Source of the DNA: Caryophanales bacterium UBA7278
GTDB lineage: Bacteria; Bacillota_I; Bacilli_A; RFN20; CAG-826
NCBI GenBank assembly: GCA_002472275.1
Contig: DKRQ01000002.1
Coordinates: 20,669-58,430, forward strand
Reading direction: 5' to 3'
Length of the DNA stretch: 37,762 bases
The translations under genes and the position numbers were made by a program. Each line of letters starts with the position of its first letter. Within the stretch, counting starts at the first letter, position 1. Below, one piece after another: positions 7,161 to 15,252 of the stretch. The notes below the pieces were generated by a model. It did not search any database. It was not told the origin of the DNA and worked only from the letters and a program-made list of their open reading frames with translations.

Positions 7161-8251
7161 ATCAAATTCCTTAGGATCGAGTCCAGTAGAAGCATTCCCT
7201 TCTCGCTCGGTTTAACCCTACCGCCTTCGATTAGCAATAGGCCTTTGCCGACCAAGGGTTCGTAATAACCCTTCTTGACCGAAAGGAAATCCTTCCCAAA
7301 CCGACTTTGGAACGCGTCCAAGGCAAAGCCTTCCTCTAGGCGCAGATTCGTGATCAGGAAGTATTCCATGTCGTCCTTAGGCCCCACTTCTTCCTTCTCG
7401 GAAAGCCAATTCCCCTCGATATAGGATTTGAGGTTCCTCGTGTTCTTATAACGGGTGTTTGCGATATACCCGGCCGCGCCTAAGCCGCAGCCGACGTAGC
7501 GTTCGTCCCTCCAATAAACCATGTTATGGGCGCATTCGTGCCCAATTTTTGCGAAATTGGACACCTCGTAACGCCTATATCCGGCGCCTCTTAGGATTTT
7601 CAGGATCCTTTCGTAAAGCTCGGCTTGCCTATCCTCGGGTTCTTCCTCGATCCCTTTGCTTTTGAAAAGGGTCCCCTCCTCGAGGATCAAGGAATAGGCC
7701 GAGATATGGGGAACGCCCAAGGCGAGGATTGCTTTCGCGTCTTCCTCGAACTCCTCGTCGCTTTCTTTTGGCAAGGCGTACATCCAGTCGACGTTGATGT
7801 TTTCGATGCCCACCTCCCTTAGGACGGACACGGCCTTTTCGACTTCCTCATAGGCGTGTTTCCTGCCTAGGAGGCTTAAAAGCCTCTTGGAGGAGGTTTG
7901 CATTCCAATTGAAACGCGGTTTACCCCCGCTTCCTTCATCATAGAGGCCTTTTCCCGCGTCAAGGATTCAGGATTTGCCTCGACGGAAAACTCCCCTCCT
8001 TTTTCTAGTAGAGGCGAAAGAAAGGACAGGAGGGTTTTGAAATCCCCGTCCTCCAGGCTCGTCGGGGTGCCCCCACCGACGTAGATCGTCTTGTACTTGG
8101 AGCCCCCATAGGAGGAAATCTCAAGAAAAAGTGAGTCAAGATAGGGCTTGACCCACTGTTTGTCATAGATGACCTTAGGGAAATCGCAATAAGCGCAGAT
8201 TTCCCGGCAAAAAGGGATATGGACGTAAAGGGAGGACGGGGCTTCGTTCAC
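7157..8251 (-). CDS. hemW: Radical SAM heme chaperone HemW-like protein
   Basis: Radical SAM protein of the HemN/HemW family. HemW transfers heme to apoproteins and is distinct from true coproporphyrinogen dehydrogenase. It has 364 residues. The cluster motif is Cys15-x3-Cys19-x2-Cys22, continuing into CDF as in HemW, followed by the glycine-rich GGGTPTSL and a C-terminal HemN_C domain (MEYFLITNLRLEEGF). No heme-synthesis genes are in the window, so the physiological partner is unknown. Its start overlaps the stop of the upstream small membrane protein as ATGA, implying coupled translation. It occupies the position between lepA and hrcA found in Bacillus subtilis. Confidence 0.92.
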   Translation of the reverse strand: MNEAPSSLYVHIPFCREICAYCDFPKVIYDKQWVKPYLDSLFLEISSYGGSKYKTIYVGGGTPTSLEDGDFKTLLSFLSPLLEKGGEFSVEANPESLTREKASMMKEAGVNRVSIGMQTSSKRLLSLLGRKHAYEEVEKAVSVLREVGIENINVDWMYALPKESDEEFEEDAKAILALGVPHISAYSLILEEGTLFKSKGIEEEPEDRQAELYERILKILRGAGYRRYEVSNFAKIGHECAHNMVYWRDERYVGCGLGAAGYIANTRYKNTRNLKSYIEGNWLSEKEEVGPKDDMEYFLITNLRLEEGFALDAFQSRFGKDFLSVKKGYYEPLVGKGLLLIEGGRVKPSEKGMLLLDSILRNLI

Positions 8252-8469
8252 TCTTCTTCGTCTTCCTTGGGCTTATCTTCCTCCATCGGCTGAAGGAGGC
8301 GGTCAAGTTCTTCCTTGGCGACGTCCTTCGGACTCGGGGGTTGTTCGTCGTTTTTGAACATCGGCGCGTATTTGCGAAGCAAAATGACGATGACGACGAT
8401 GACTCCGAAGCCACCGACGAGTAATACGGGGATCAGCCAATCCGGCATACCGGCTAGAATTGGGTACAT
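8248..8469 (-). CDS. Small single-span membrane protein
   Basis: 73 residues with one hydrophobic segment (about 10-31, rich in Val, Ile and Leu), followed by a basic stop-transfer (RKY) and a very acidic cytoplasmic tail (PKDVAKEELDRLLQ...EEDKPKEDEEE). No family recognised. The ATG has GGAG upstream. It starts 2 bases after the stop of the Fic-like gene and overlaps hemW by 4 bases, so fic-like, this gene and hemW form one operon. A role as a membrane anchor or adaptor for a neighbouring product is conceivable but unsupported. Confidence 0.75.
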   Translation of the reverse strand: MYPILAGMPDWLIPVLLVGGFGVIVVIVILLRKYAPMFKNDEQPPSPKDVAKEELDRLLQPMEEDKPKEDEEE

Positions 8470-8471
8470 GT

Positions 8472-9917
8472 TCAGTTCTCCTTCTTGTTTTGGGCGATGG
8501 GCGTGTAGACGAATTTGTTCTTGATCTTGAGCTTCTTGTAGAAGCCTTCGGCGGCCAGGTTGTCCATCGAGGTGCGGGCCGTTTCATAGGCGCAGCGAGC
8601 GCTCTTTTTGAAGTCGTTGATCGTGTAGTAGGAACCGACGGCGCAATGGGAGGCGAAGAATTTGGCCTGCGCGGGGCGGATCGTGGGGTTCGTCTCGCGG
8701 ATGTAGCGGGCCGCCTCCTTGATTTCCTTGTCGCTAAGCGTCTTGCGTGGGGGCACGATCGCGAGCCCTTGGGGTCCGATCGGGAGCGAATCCACCTTCT
8801 CGAAAGTAGGTCCTTTGCGAAGGGGTTCCTCCTCGACGACCTCGATCTTGGCGGGGGCTTCAACCTCGACGGGTTTTTCCTCGCTGCGAGGCACCTCCAC
8901 TTCCACCGGCTCGTCGCTTCTTTCGGCGTTGCCGACGAATTCGCTGCGGTAGGTTTCCTTCTTGATGGCGACGAAGCGGTTGAGGAGCTCGTCGACGCGG
9001 GCGCTGATCCTCTTGATCGCGTGTAGGACGAGGTAGGTCAGGTCGGCTTCCTTCTGGGTCTCCAAGGCCAAGGCGTCGTACCTAGGCCCTTCCTCGAAGA
9101 AGGCCTCTAGGGGCAGCATCGCCGCGGCCTCCCCCAACCCTCCATGAGCTAGGATCGCCTTGCCGACGAGTACGCCCATCATGCGGTTATGGAAGTCGAA
9201 GGGTTCGATGTAATCGAAGAAATAGACAGCCGCCAAGGCTTTGACGAAGGGGCGGCACGGGTCGCGGGAAATGAAGTCGGCGAGGCTGCTCATGAGCTTG
9301 TCGATGTCTTCCGCGGGCGCCCTTTCGTAGGTGCGGACGACCTGCGAATTGTAGGTGTTCTTGGCGTCGCTCGTCCTATAGAAGACGGTGAGTTCCTCCG
9401 TCCCTAGTAGCGCGGCGTATCCCTTGCCGAGGAAATCCTCGTCATAGGGTTGTCCCGGGTTGGCGCCTAGGTCGGTGAGGAGGTCGCGATAGGCCAAGAC
9501 GGGCGCATGGTCGGGCTCGTTTTGGCGGTACATGCCGGTGAGCATGGCCTTCAAGGTGAGCTCGGGGATCTTCTTCCCCTCGGCCTCGCAGATGGCTTTG
9601 AGGACGCTCAGCTTGCAATCCTTGTCGGCGGCTTCCTTCCAAGAAGGCGACTCGCAGACGGAACGGTATTCCGCGGCGAAGGAGGCGAGCTTTTGCTCAA
9701 ATGCCGAATAACGCTGGGCAAGGGTTGGGGTCGCGGTCAGCGAGAAAGGGACCTGCGGGATGGTCTTTAGGAGCAGGCGCCTCGAATTCTGGAGGCGGTA
9801 ATTGAGGATCTGCCTCCAAAGGGAGTCGATCAAAGAGACCCCCAAAGTGGTCGCGACGCCTTTTTTGGTCGCGTAGTCCTGGTCTGTGAAACGGGATACT
9901 AAATCGGCGGGTGCCAT
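8472..9917 (-). CDS. Fic-fold protein with degenerate active site and C-terminal winged helix
   Basis: 481 residues. The central helical region (about 205-310) looks like a Fic domain. Canonical Fic enzymes transfer AMP or related groups using HPFx[D/E]GNGR. Here the matching loop reads EPFDFHNRMMG (238-248): the catalytic His is Glu, and the phosphate-binding GNGR is reduced to HNR. AMPylation therefore looks unlikely. The N-terminal 60 residues suggest a helical domain. An acidic Pro/Glu/Val linker (334-365) precedes a C-terminal domain (about 395-475) resembling the winged helix of many Fic proteins, which suggests a DNA-binding or regulatory use. The ATG at 9917 has AAGGAAAG upstream and a strong promoter. 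Fic assignment rests on the loop pattern only. Confidence 0.6.
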   Translation of the reverse strand: MAPADLVSRFTDQDYATKKGVATTLGVSLIDSLWRQILNYRLQNSRRLLLKTIPQVPFSLTATPTLAQRYSAFEQKLASFAAEYRSVCESPSWKEAADKDCKLSVLKAICEAEGKKIPELTLKAMLTGMYRQNEPDHAPVLAYRDLLTDLGANPGQPYDEDFLGKGYAALLGTEELTVFYRTSDAKNTYNSQVVRTYERAPAEDIDKLMSSLADFISRDPCRPFVKALAAVYFFDYIEPFDFHNRMMGVLVGKAILAHGGLGEAAAMLPLEAFFEEGPRYDALALETQKEADLTYLVLHAIKRISARVDELLNRFVAIKKETYRSEFVGNAERSDEPVEVEVPRSEEKPVEVEAPAKIEVVEEEPLRKGPTFEKVDSLPIGPQGLAIVPPRKTLSDKEIKEAARYIRETNPTIRPAQAKFFASHCAVGSYYTINDFKKSARCAYETARTSMDNLAAEGFYKKLKIKNKFVYTPIAQNKKEN

Positions 9918-9938
9918 GTGTCTTTCCTTGTAAGGCCA

Positions 9939-9967
9939 ATTATAGGCACACGCGTAATGCAAAACAA
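9939..9967 (-). promoter_or_regulatory. Promoter of the Fic-like / small membrane protein / hemW operon
   Basis: On the minus strand TTGTTT (9962-9967), a 17-base spacer and a perfect TATAAT (9939-9944). The leader is about 15 bases and includes a Shine-Dalgarno. Confidence 0.8.
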
Positions 9968-9983
9968 CCAAAAAACTACTAAC

Positions 9984-10019
9984 AAAAATGAAAAACCCAC
10001 CGATTTGTCTCGATGGGTT
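9984..10019 (-). terminator. Rho-independent terminator after lepA
   Basis: In minus-strand RNA AACCCATCG pairs with CGGTGGGTT around a short loop and is followed by TTTCATTTTT. It starts 10 bases past the lepA stop. Confidence 0.85.
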
Positions 10020-10028
10020 CTAATCTTT

Positions 10029-11840
10029 TCAGTTATCTTCCTCAATCGACAAAACGGACATGAAGGCTTCCTGGGGGACCTCGACGGAGCCGACCGCCTT
10101 CATCCTCTTCTTGCCTTCCTTTTGCTTCTCGAGGAGCTTCTTCTTCCTGGAGATGTCACCGCCATAGCACTTGGCGAGGACGTCCTTCCTCATCGATTTG
10201 ATGTCGGCCCTGGCGATGACCTTGCCCCCGATCGCGGCCTGGATGGGCACTTCGAATTGCTGTCTGGGGATGATGTTTTTGAGGCGGCTTACGATGGATA
10301 GGCCCCTCTTGTAGGCGCCGGGCCTATAGACGATCGAGGAAAGCGCGTCGATTTGCTCGCCATTGAGGAGGATATCCATCTTGACGAGGTCGCTCGGCCT
10401 ATAGTCCTTGAACTCGTAGTCGAGGGAGGCGTAGCCTCTCGTGTTGGATTTGAGCTTGTCGAAGAAGTTGTAGATGATCTCGCTTAGGGGCAGGTCGTAT
10501 TTGACGATGACCCTCGTGTCGTCGAAGTAGACGAGGTCGCGGTAGGTACCCCTCCTCTGCTGGCAAAGCTCCATGATGGGGCCGACGTATTCGGAGGGGG
10601 CCATGATCGAGGCCTCGACGAAAGGCTCCTCGATGCGGCTGACCTTTGAAAGGTCTGGGAGCTGCGAGGGGTTATCGATGGTGAGGACTTCGCCATTGGT
10701 CATCACGATTTTGTAGATGACCGAAGGGGCGGTCAAAATGAGGTTGAGTCCGTATTCCCTTTCTAGCCTCTCCTGGATGACGTCCATATGGAGGAGGCCA
10801 AGGAACCCAGCGCGGAAGCCGAATCCGAGGGCTTGCGAGGTCTCGGGCACGAAATGGAGGCTAGCGTCGTTAAGGCAAAGCTTCTCCAAGGCGTCCTTCA
10901 AATCCCCGTATTCCTTGGAATCGACGGGGTAAAGGCCGCAATAGACCATGGGGTTGATGCGGCGATAGCCGGGAAGAGGCGCCTCGCAGGGATTCCCCTT
11001 AAGGGTGACGGTTTCGCCGGGGAAGACGTCGCGGATGTCCTTGATCTGGGCCGCGAGGTAGCCGACCTCGCCGGCGGAAAGGGAATCGACCTTCATTTCC
11101 GATGGCGTGCGGATGCCGACTTCGGTGACGAGGTATTCCTTGCCCGATTGCATGAGCAGAATCGTGTCCCCCACTTTCACCGAGCCGTTTTTGACGGACA
11201 TCATGATGACGACCCCGCGATAGGGATCGTAATAGGAGTCGAAAATAAGGGCCTGAAGCGGTTTTTCGGGGTCGCCCTTAGGCGCGGGGATGTCCTTGAC
11301 GATCTTCTCGAGGACCTCGTCGACGCCTAGGCCGGTCTTGGCCGAGACTAGGCATGCGTCCTCGCAGGAGATGCCGACCCTCTTCTCGATTTCGTCTTGG
11401 ACGAGGTCGGGCATCGCGCTAGGCAGATCCACCTTGTTGATGACGGGGAGGATGGCGAGGTCGTTATCGATCGCGAGGTAGACGTTTGCGAGGGTCTGCG
11501 CCTGCACGCCTTGGGTGGCGTCCACCACCAAAAGCGCGCCTTCGCAGGCCGCAAGGGAACGGGAGACCTCGTAGGTGAAGTCGACGTGCCCCGGGGTGTC
11601 GATCAGATTGAAAAGGTATTCCTTACCGTCTTTGGCCTTATAGGAGAGGGAGACGGCGTTGAGTTTGATCGTGATGCCCCTCTCCCTCTCCAAGTCCATG
11701 GAGTCGAGGAGCTGTTCCTTCATGTCGCGGCTTGCGACCGCGCCGGTCTGTTCCAAAATGCGGTCGGCCAGGGTGCTTTTGCCGTGGTCGATGTGGGCGA
11801 TGATGGAGAAATTCCGGATTAACGATAGGTCTTTGGCCAT
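10029..11840 (-). CDS. lepA: Elongation factor 4 (LepA), ribosomal back-translocase GTPase
   Basis: GTPase that acts on stalled or mis-translocated ribosomes and in 30S biogenesis. 603 residues, full length. The G domain shows DHGKSTLADR (G1), the switch region RGITIKLNAV, DTPGHVDF (G3) and NKVDLP (G4). EF-G-like domains II, III and V and the LepA-specific C-terminal domain (ending near KKKLLEKQKEGKKRMK) follow. The ATG at 11840 has no Shine-Dalgarno; a perfect TATAAT lies 13 bases upstream, so the leader would be about 6 bases. Read-through from the upstream helicase gene, 21 bases away, is also possible. Confidence 0.98.
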   Translation of the reverse strand: MAKDLSLIRNFSIIAHIDHGKSTLADRILEQTGAVASRDMKEQLLDSMDLERERGITIKLNAVSLSYKAKDGKEYLFNLIDTPGHVDFTYEVSRSLAACEGALLVVDATQGVQAQTLANVYLAIDNDLAILPVINKVDLPSAMPDLVQDEIEKRVGISCEDACLVSAKTGLGVDEVLEKIVKDIPAPKGDPEKPLQALIFDSYYDPYRGVVIMMSVKNGSVKVGDTILLMQSGKEYLVTEVGIRTPSEMKVDSLSAGEVGYLAAQIKDIRDVFPGETVTLKGNPCEAPLPGYRRINPMVYCGLYPVDSKEYGDLKDALEKLCLNDASLHFVPETSQALGFGFRAGFLGLLHMDVIQERLEREYGLNLILTAPSVIYKIVMTNGEVLTIDNPSQLPDLSKVSRIEEPFVEASIMAPSEYVGPIMELCQQRRGTYRDLVYFDDTRVIVKYDLPLSEIIYNFFDKLKSNTRGYASLDYEFKDYRPSDLVKMDILLNGEQIDALSSIVYRPGAYKRGLSIVSRLKNIIPRQQFEVPIQAAIGGKVIARADIKSMRKDVLAKCYGGDISRKKKLLEKQKEGKKRMKAVGSVEVPQEAFMSVLSIEEDN

Positions 11841-11853
11841 GGTTACGGGCTCG

Positions 11854-11859
11854 ATTATA
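11854..11859 (-). promoter_or_regulatory. Possible lepA -10 box
   Basis: TATAAT on the minus strand, 13 bases before the lepA ATG and 2 bases after the upstream stop codon. The -35 region is poor (TTCGAG at 17 bases). Confidence 0.45.
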
Positions 11860-11861
11860 TC

Positions 11862-14219
11862 CTAGACGCCCTTCTTCTCGAAGAAGATTTTGACCTCTTT
11901 GGCGATTTGCTTATGGTTTAGGACCACCTCGTAATCGGGGTAGACCCTCTGCATGAGACTTCGGTATTCCTCCTGGAGGTAACGGTCGTCGATCAGCAAT
12001 GCCACCCCGCGGTCGGTTTCGCTGCGGATGAGCCTCCCAACGGCTTGGAGGACCTTGTTCATGCCGGGGTTTTTGTAGGCAAAGGAGAAGCCGTCCGACC
12101 CATTCTCGTCGTAATAGGAACGGATGAGGTCGTTATCAAAGCCGATTTGGGGCATGCCCACCCCCACCACGGCCACCCCGATAAGGCGGTCGTCGGTCAT
12201 GTCGATGCCCTCGGAGAAAGGGCCGCCGAGGACCAAAAGACCGATCGTGGTCTTCTTCGGGTTCCTTTCGAAGCGGGAGAGGAACTCCTCCCTGGAAGCG
12301 CGGTCCATCGATTTCTCCTGCATGACCACCTCGGCCTCGCCGAAGCTAAGCATGGGCAGGATGGTCTCGAGGTATTCGTAAGAAGGGAAATAGATGAAGT
12401 AATTGCCAACCGACCCGCTTACGAAAGCCTCTAGGTAGGCGGCCACCTCGGGCATCGTCTTCCTTCTATCCTTGAAGCGGGTCGAGACGCCCGGGGCGAT
12501 CAAAAGGCGGAAGTTTTCCTTTGGAAAAGGAGACGGCAAAAGCAGGGATGGCGATTCATTGGCCCCGGTGATGGCGGACTCGAAATAGTCGAAGGGGGAA
12601 AGGGTCGCGGAGAAGGCGACGACCGCCTTAACCTTGTTGAAGCAGGCCCGTAGTTTGCTCGAGGGGTCGATGCAATAGAGTTTCACAAGCGGATCTTTGT
12701 CGTCCCTTTTCGCATAGGCCTTGTAAGAGGCGTCATAGTGTTCCGCGGCGATGCGTAGGTAACGTCCCGCTTCCCTGGACAAATCCTTCACTTCGGGAGG
12801 CAAAGGGAAACGCGGATGCTTCTTGAAGAAGGTCTTCTCCGAGCGGCGGAAGCTCTCGATTGCCTTTGGCAAAGCCTCGGTGGGATTAGGCAAAATCCTC
12901 TCCTCTTCCTCCCCTATTACCTCCTCAACGGCCTTCCTTAGTTTCTTGACGGCTTGACGGAGGGTTTTCGCGGTGTCCCCTTTTAGGGATTTCGCGGCCT
13001 TGGTGAACATCGATAGGGACAAGGAGGCCGAATAGGAATCCCTGGTCCTGTCGATCAGGTTATGGGCCTCGTCGATGAGGACTACGTTCTTGCTCGAATC
13101 CACCTCCTCGGAGAAATAACGTTGGAGGTAGACGATCGGGTCGATGAAATAGTTGTAGTCCCCGATGATGATGTCGGATTCTAAGGACAGGTCGAGCTGG
13201 AATTCGAAGGGGCAAATCGCTTCCTTCTTGCAGAATTCCTCCACCGAAAGGGGGTCGTACCGTTTGAGTTTTTTGACCGCCTTGTTGATGCATTCTCGTA
13301 GTTTACTATAGTAATTCTTCGCGTAAGGGCATTCGTCGGGGTTGCAGGCCTTCCCTGGGCAAAAGCAGATTTTCTCTTTCGAGGTCAGGTAGGAATCGCG
13401 GGCCACGAGGCCTTTTTCCCGCAAGGCCCCGACGGCTTCGTAGGCCGCCATCGAGCCGGTGTTTTTCGCAGTTAGGTAGAAGATGCGGTCGACCTTCCCT
13501 TCCGAAAGGGATTTGACAGCGGGGAAAAGGGTCGAGATGGTCTTACCCGTGCCCGTTGGGGCCTCGGCGAGGAATAGCCCGCCGCTTTTGATGGTTCCGA
13601 AGACGTATTTGGCGAGGTCCCTTTGCCCTTTCCTGAACTTATCGAAAGGGAATGTGAGGGACTTCGCGGAGGCGTCTCGCTTTGCGAGGTGATCGAATCT
13701 TTCCTGCCGCATCGCGTGATAATCCCGACAATAGGAAAGGACCTCGGCCTCCAGTTCCTCATAGGTGTAGGTGAACTCCTTGATGGCCTTGGAGGAATCG
13801 ATTTGGGAGAGGTAAGTGAGCCTGATTCCGGCTTTCTCCCCTCCTTTTTGCTTCAGGAAAAGATAGGCGTAGACGATCGCTTGCCCTAGATGCCATTTCT
13901 TTTGGGAGAGGTGGAATTCCTCTAGGTCCATCACGGTGGACTTGATTTCGTCGATGATTGGATACGGGCCGCCCACGATGATGCCGTCGGCCCTTCCCTG
14001 AAGGACAAAGGTGGCATCCTCGAGTTCAATCGACCCCGTCAAAGGAAATTCGGAAAGGTATTCGTTGCCCTGCTTCTTTTGGAATGCGGCGTGCATGATC
14101 GAGCCCATCGACATGGTCTCTTGGTTATAGATGCGGTTATCGATGTCGCCCGCACGAAGCAAAACGTCCACAAGCTCGTGGACGGAAAGGGAATAGTAAC
14201 GTCTTTTTTCTTGACTCAT
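11862..14219 (-). CDS. PD-(D/E)XK nuclease-like / DinG-type (XPD-like) helicase fusion
   Basis: 785 residues. Residues about 1-170 resemble a RecB-like nuclease domain: D78 in GRADG, E91-x-K93 in DEIKS and the later GQAIVYAY motif match PD-(D/E)XK. Residues about 190-785 are a superfamily 2 helicase of the DinG/Rad3/XPD type, with Walker A APTGTGKT (220-227), DEAH (383-386) and the C-terminal motif AVGRLIRSETDRG. Cysteines 285, 287, 292, 297 and 336 between motifs Ia and II fit the iron-sulfur insertion of XPD-like helicases. A role in DNA repair or R-loop/structure processing is inferred from family. Its ATG overlaps the fmt stop by 4 bases (ATGA), so it is co-translated with fmt. Confidence 0.88.
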   Translation of the reverse strand: MSQEKRRYYSLSVHELVDVLLRAGDIDNRIYNQETMSMGSIMHAAFQKKQGNEYLSEFPLTGSIELEDATFVLQGRADGIIVGGPYPIIDEIKSTVMDLEEFHLSQKKWHLGQAIVYAYLFLKQKGGEKAGIRLTYLSQIDSSKAIKEFTYTYEELEAEVLSYCRDYHAMRQERFDHLAKRDASAKSLTFPFDKFRKGQRDLAKYVFGTIKSGGLFLAEAPTGTGKTISTLFPAVKSLSEGKVDRIFYLTAKNTGSMAAYEAVGALREKGLVARDSYLTSKEKICFCPGKACNPDECPYAKNYYSKLRECINKAVKKLKRYDPLSVEEFCKKEAICPFEFQLDLSLESDIIIGDYNYFIDPIVYLQRYFSEEVDSSKNVVLIDEAHNLIDRTRDSYSASLSLSMFTKAAKSLKGDTAKTLRQAVKKLRKAVEEVIGEEEERILPNPTEALPKAIESFRRSEKTFFKKHPRFPLPPEVKDLSREAGRYLRIAAEHYDASYKAYAKRDDKDPLVKLYCIDPSSKLRACFNKVKAVVAFSATLSPFDYFESAITGANESPSLLLPSPFPKENFRLLIAPGVSTRFKDRRKTMPEVAAYLEAFVSGSVGNYFIYFPSYEYLETILPMLSFGEAEVVMQEKSMDRASREEFLSRFERNPKKTTIGLLVLGGPFSEGIDMTDDRLIGVAVVGVGMPQIGFDNDLIRSYYDENGSDGFSFAYKNPGMNKVLQAVGRLIRSETDRGVALLIDDRYLQEEYRSLMQRVYPDYEVVLNHKQIAKEVKIFFEKKGV

Positions 14220-15148
14220 TCGAGGGTCTTCCCCTCAAGGTGGCGGTAACCGTTGGCAAAGCTTTTCCCGTCCATGACGGCTTTCCCCTCGGGTTGGACC
14301 CTAAGTAAAAGAAGGCATCCGTCGGAGAGGGTTAGATGGCAGCCCTGCTTATCGAAGTGCAACGAACCCGTCTCGCCGAAACGGACCCCTTCGATTTCCA
14401 CCTCGAAAACCTTTAGTTTCTTGCCATCGAGGAGAGCGTATCCGCCGGGGGTGTTGGCGAGCCCGCGGACCCAGTTTCTGAAGGCCTCGCAGGGCAGGGA
14501 AAGATTGAGGTGTTCGTCCTCGGGCTTGATCTTGTTGGCGAAGGTAACTTCGTCCTCGTCTTGCTCTAGGCCAGGCAATTCCCCGTTGATATAGGGCAAA
14601 ATATCCTTGATGGCGAGTTTTGCCGCTGCTTCGGCCATTTTTTCCGAAACGGAAGTATAGTTATCGCCGTTTTCGATGGGGAATTCCTCCACGTCGAACA
14701 TCCTTCCGGCGTCCATTTTGTCGACCATTTCCATGAGGGTGCATCCGGTCTTTTCCTGACCGTCGATGATCGCCCTTTGCATAGGGGCGGCGCCCCTATA
14801 TTTGGGGAGGATGGAGCCATGGAGATTCAGGCATCCGAATTTCGGTTTGTCGAGGACGGCAGCAGGCACGATCTGACCATAGGCCATGGTGAGGATCAAA
14901 TCGACGTCGAGGGCGTCCAAAAAGGCATGGTCCTCCTTGATTCGATGGGGCTGGTAGACGGGGATTCCGCGCTGCAAGGCCACCACTTTGGTCGGGGGTG
15001 GCGTCATGACTTTCTTCCTGCCCATCGGCCGATCCTCGTTGCAGACGACCCCGATGACGTTGAAGCCAGCGTCCAAAACGGAAGAAAGGACACGCGCCGA
15101 GATTTCCGGGGTGCCCATGTAAAGAATCTTGATTTGCTCTTTTTTCAT
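14216..15148 (-). CDS. fmt: Methionyl-tRNA formyltransferase
   Basis: Adds a formyl group from 10-formyltetrahydrofolate to initiator Met-tRNA. 310 residues, the normal length. The N-terminal Rossmann-like domain begins KILYMGTPEISA. The active-site region LNLHGSILPKYRGAAP contains the catalytic His, and the later DKMDAG contains the conserved Asp. The C-terminal OB-fold domain follows. A start 90 bases upstream is in frame, but the ATG at 15148 fits the family N-terminus and follows GAGG plus an extended -10 promoter. It overlaps the helicase gene downstream by ATGA. In many Bacillota fmt follows priA/def; here it heads a small fmt-helicase operon. Confidence 0.97.
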   Translation of the reverse strand: MKKEQIKILYMGTPEISARVLSSVLDAGFNVIGVVCNEDRPMGRKKVMTPPPTKVVALQRGIPVYQPHRIKEDHAFLDALDVDLILTMAYGQIVPAAVLDKPKFGCLNLHGSILPKYRGAAPMQRAIIDGQEKTGCTLMEMVDKMDAGRMFDVEEFPIENGDNYTSVSEKMAEAAAKLAIKDILPYINGELPGLEQDEDEVTFANKIKPEDEHLNLSLPCEAFRNWVRGLANTPGGYALLDGKKLKVFEVEIEGVRFGETGSLHFDKQGCHLTLSDGCLLLLRVQPEGKAVMDGKSFANGYRHLEGKTLE

Positions 15149-15168
15149 CGATTCGGACCTCGGCGGAA

Positions 15169-15177
15169 ATTGTAGCA
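15169..15177 (-). promoter_or_regulatory. Extended -10 promoter of fmt
   Basis: TGCTACAAT on the minus strand (hexamer at 15169-15174, with TGn before it). The -35 region is weak. The predicted leader is about 14 bases. Confidence 0.55.
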
Positions 15178-15237
15178 CAATAGCGGCCTTCCATTGATAG
15201 CCCACGAAAGTTTTCTTTCGTTCCCCTGCTAGCCCCA

Positions 15238-15246
15238 TGCTAAGAT
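15238..15246 (+). promoter_or_regulatory. Extended -10 promoter of the LRR lipoprotein, 6 bases from ATG
   Basis: TGCTAAGAT (hexamer 15241-15246) is separated from the ATG at 15253 by exactly 6 bases. No Shine-Dalgarno is present. The predicted transcription start is the A of ATG. Same hexamer and spacing as the methyltransferase gene at 31565. Confidence 0.6.
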
Positions 15247-15252
15247 TGGCCT

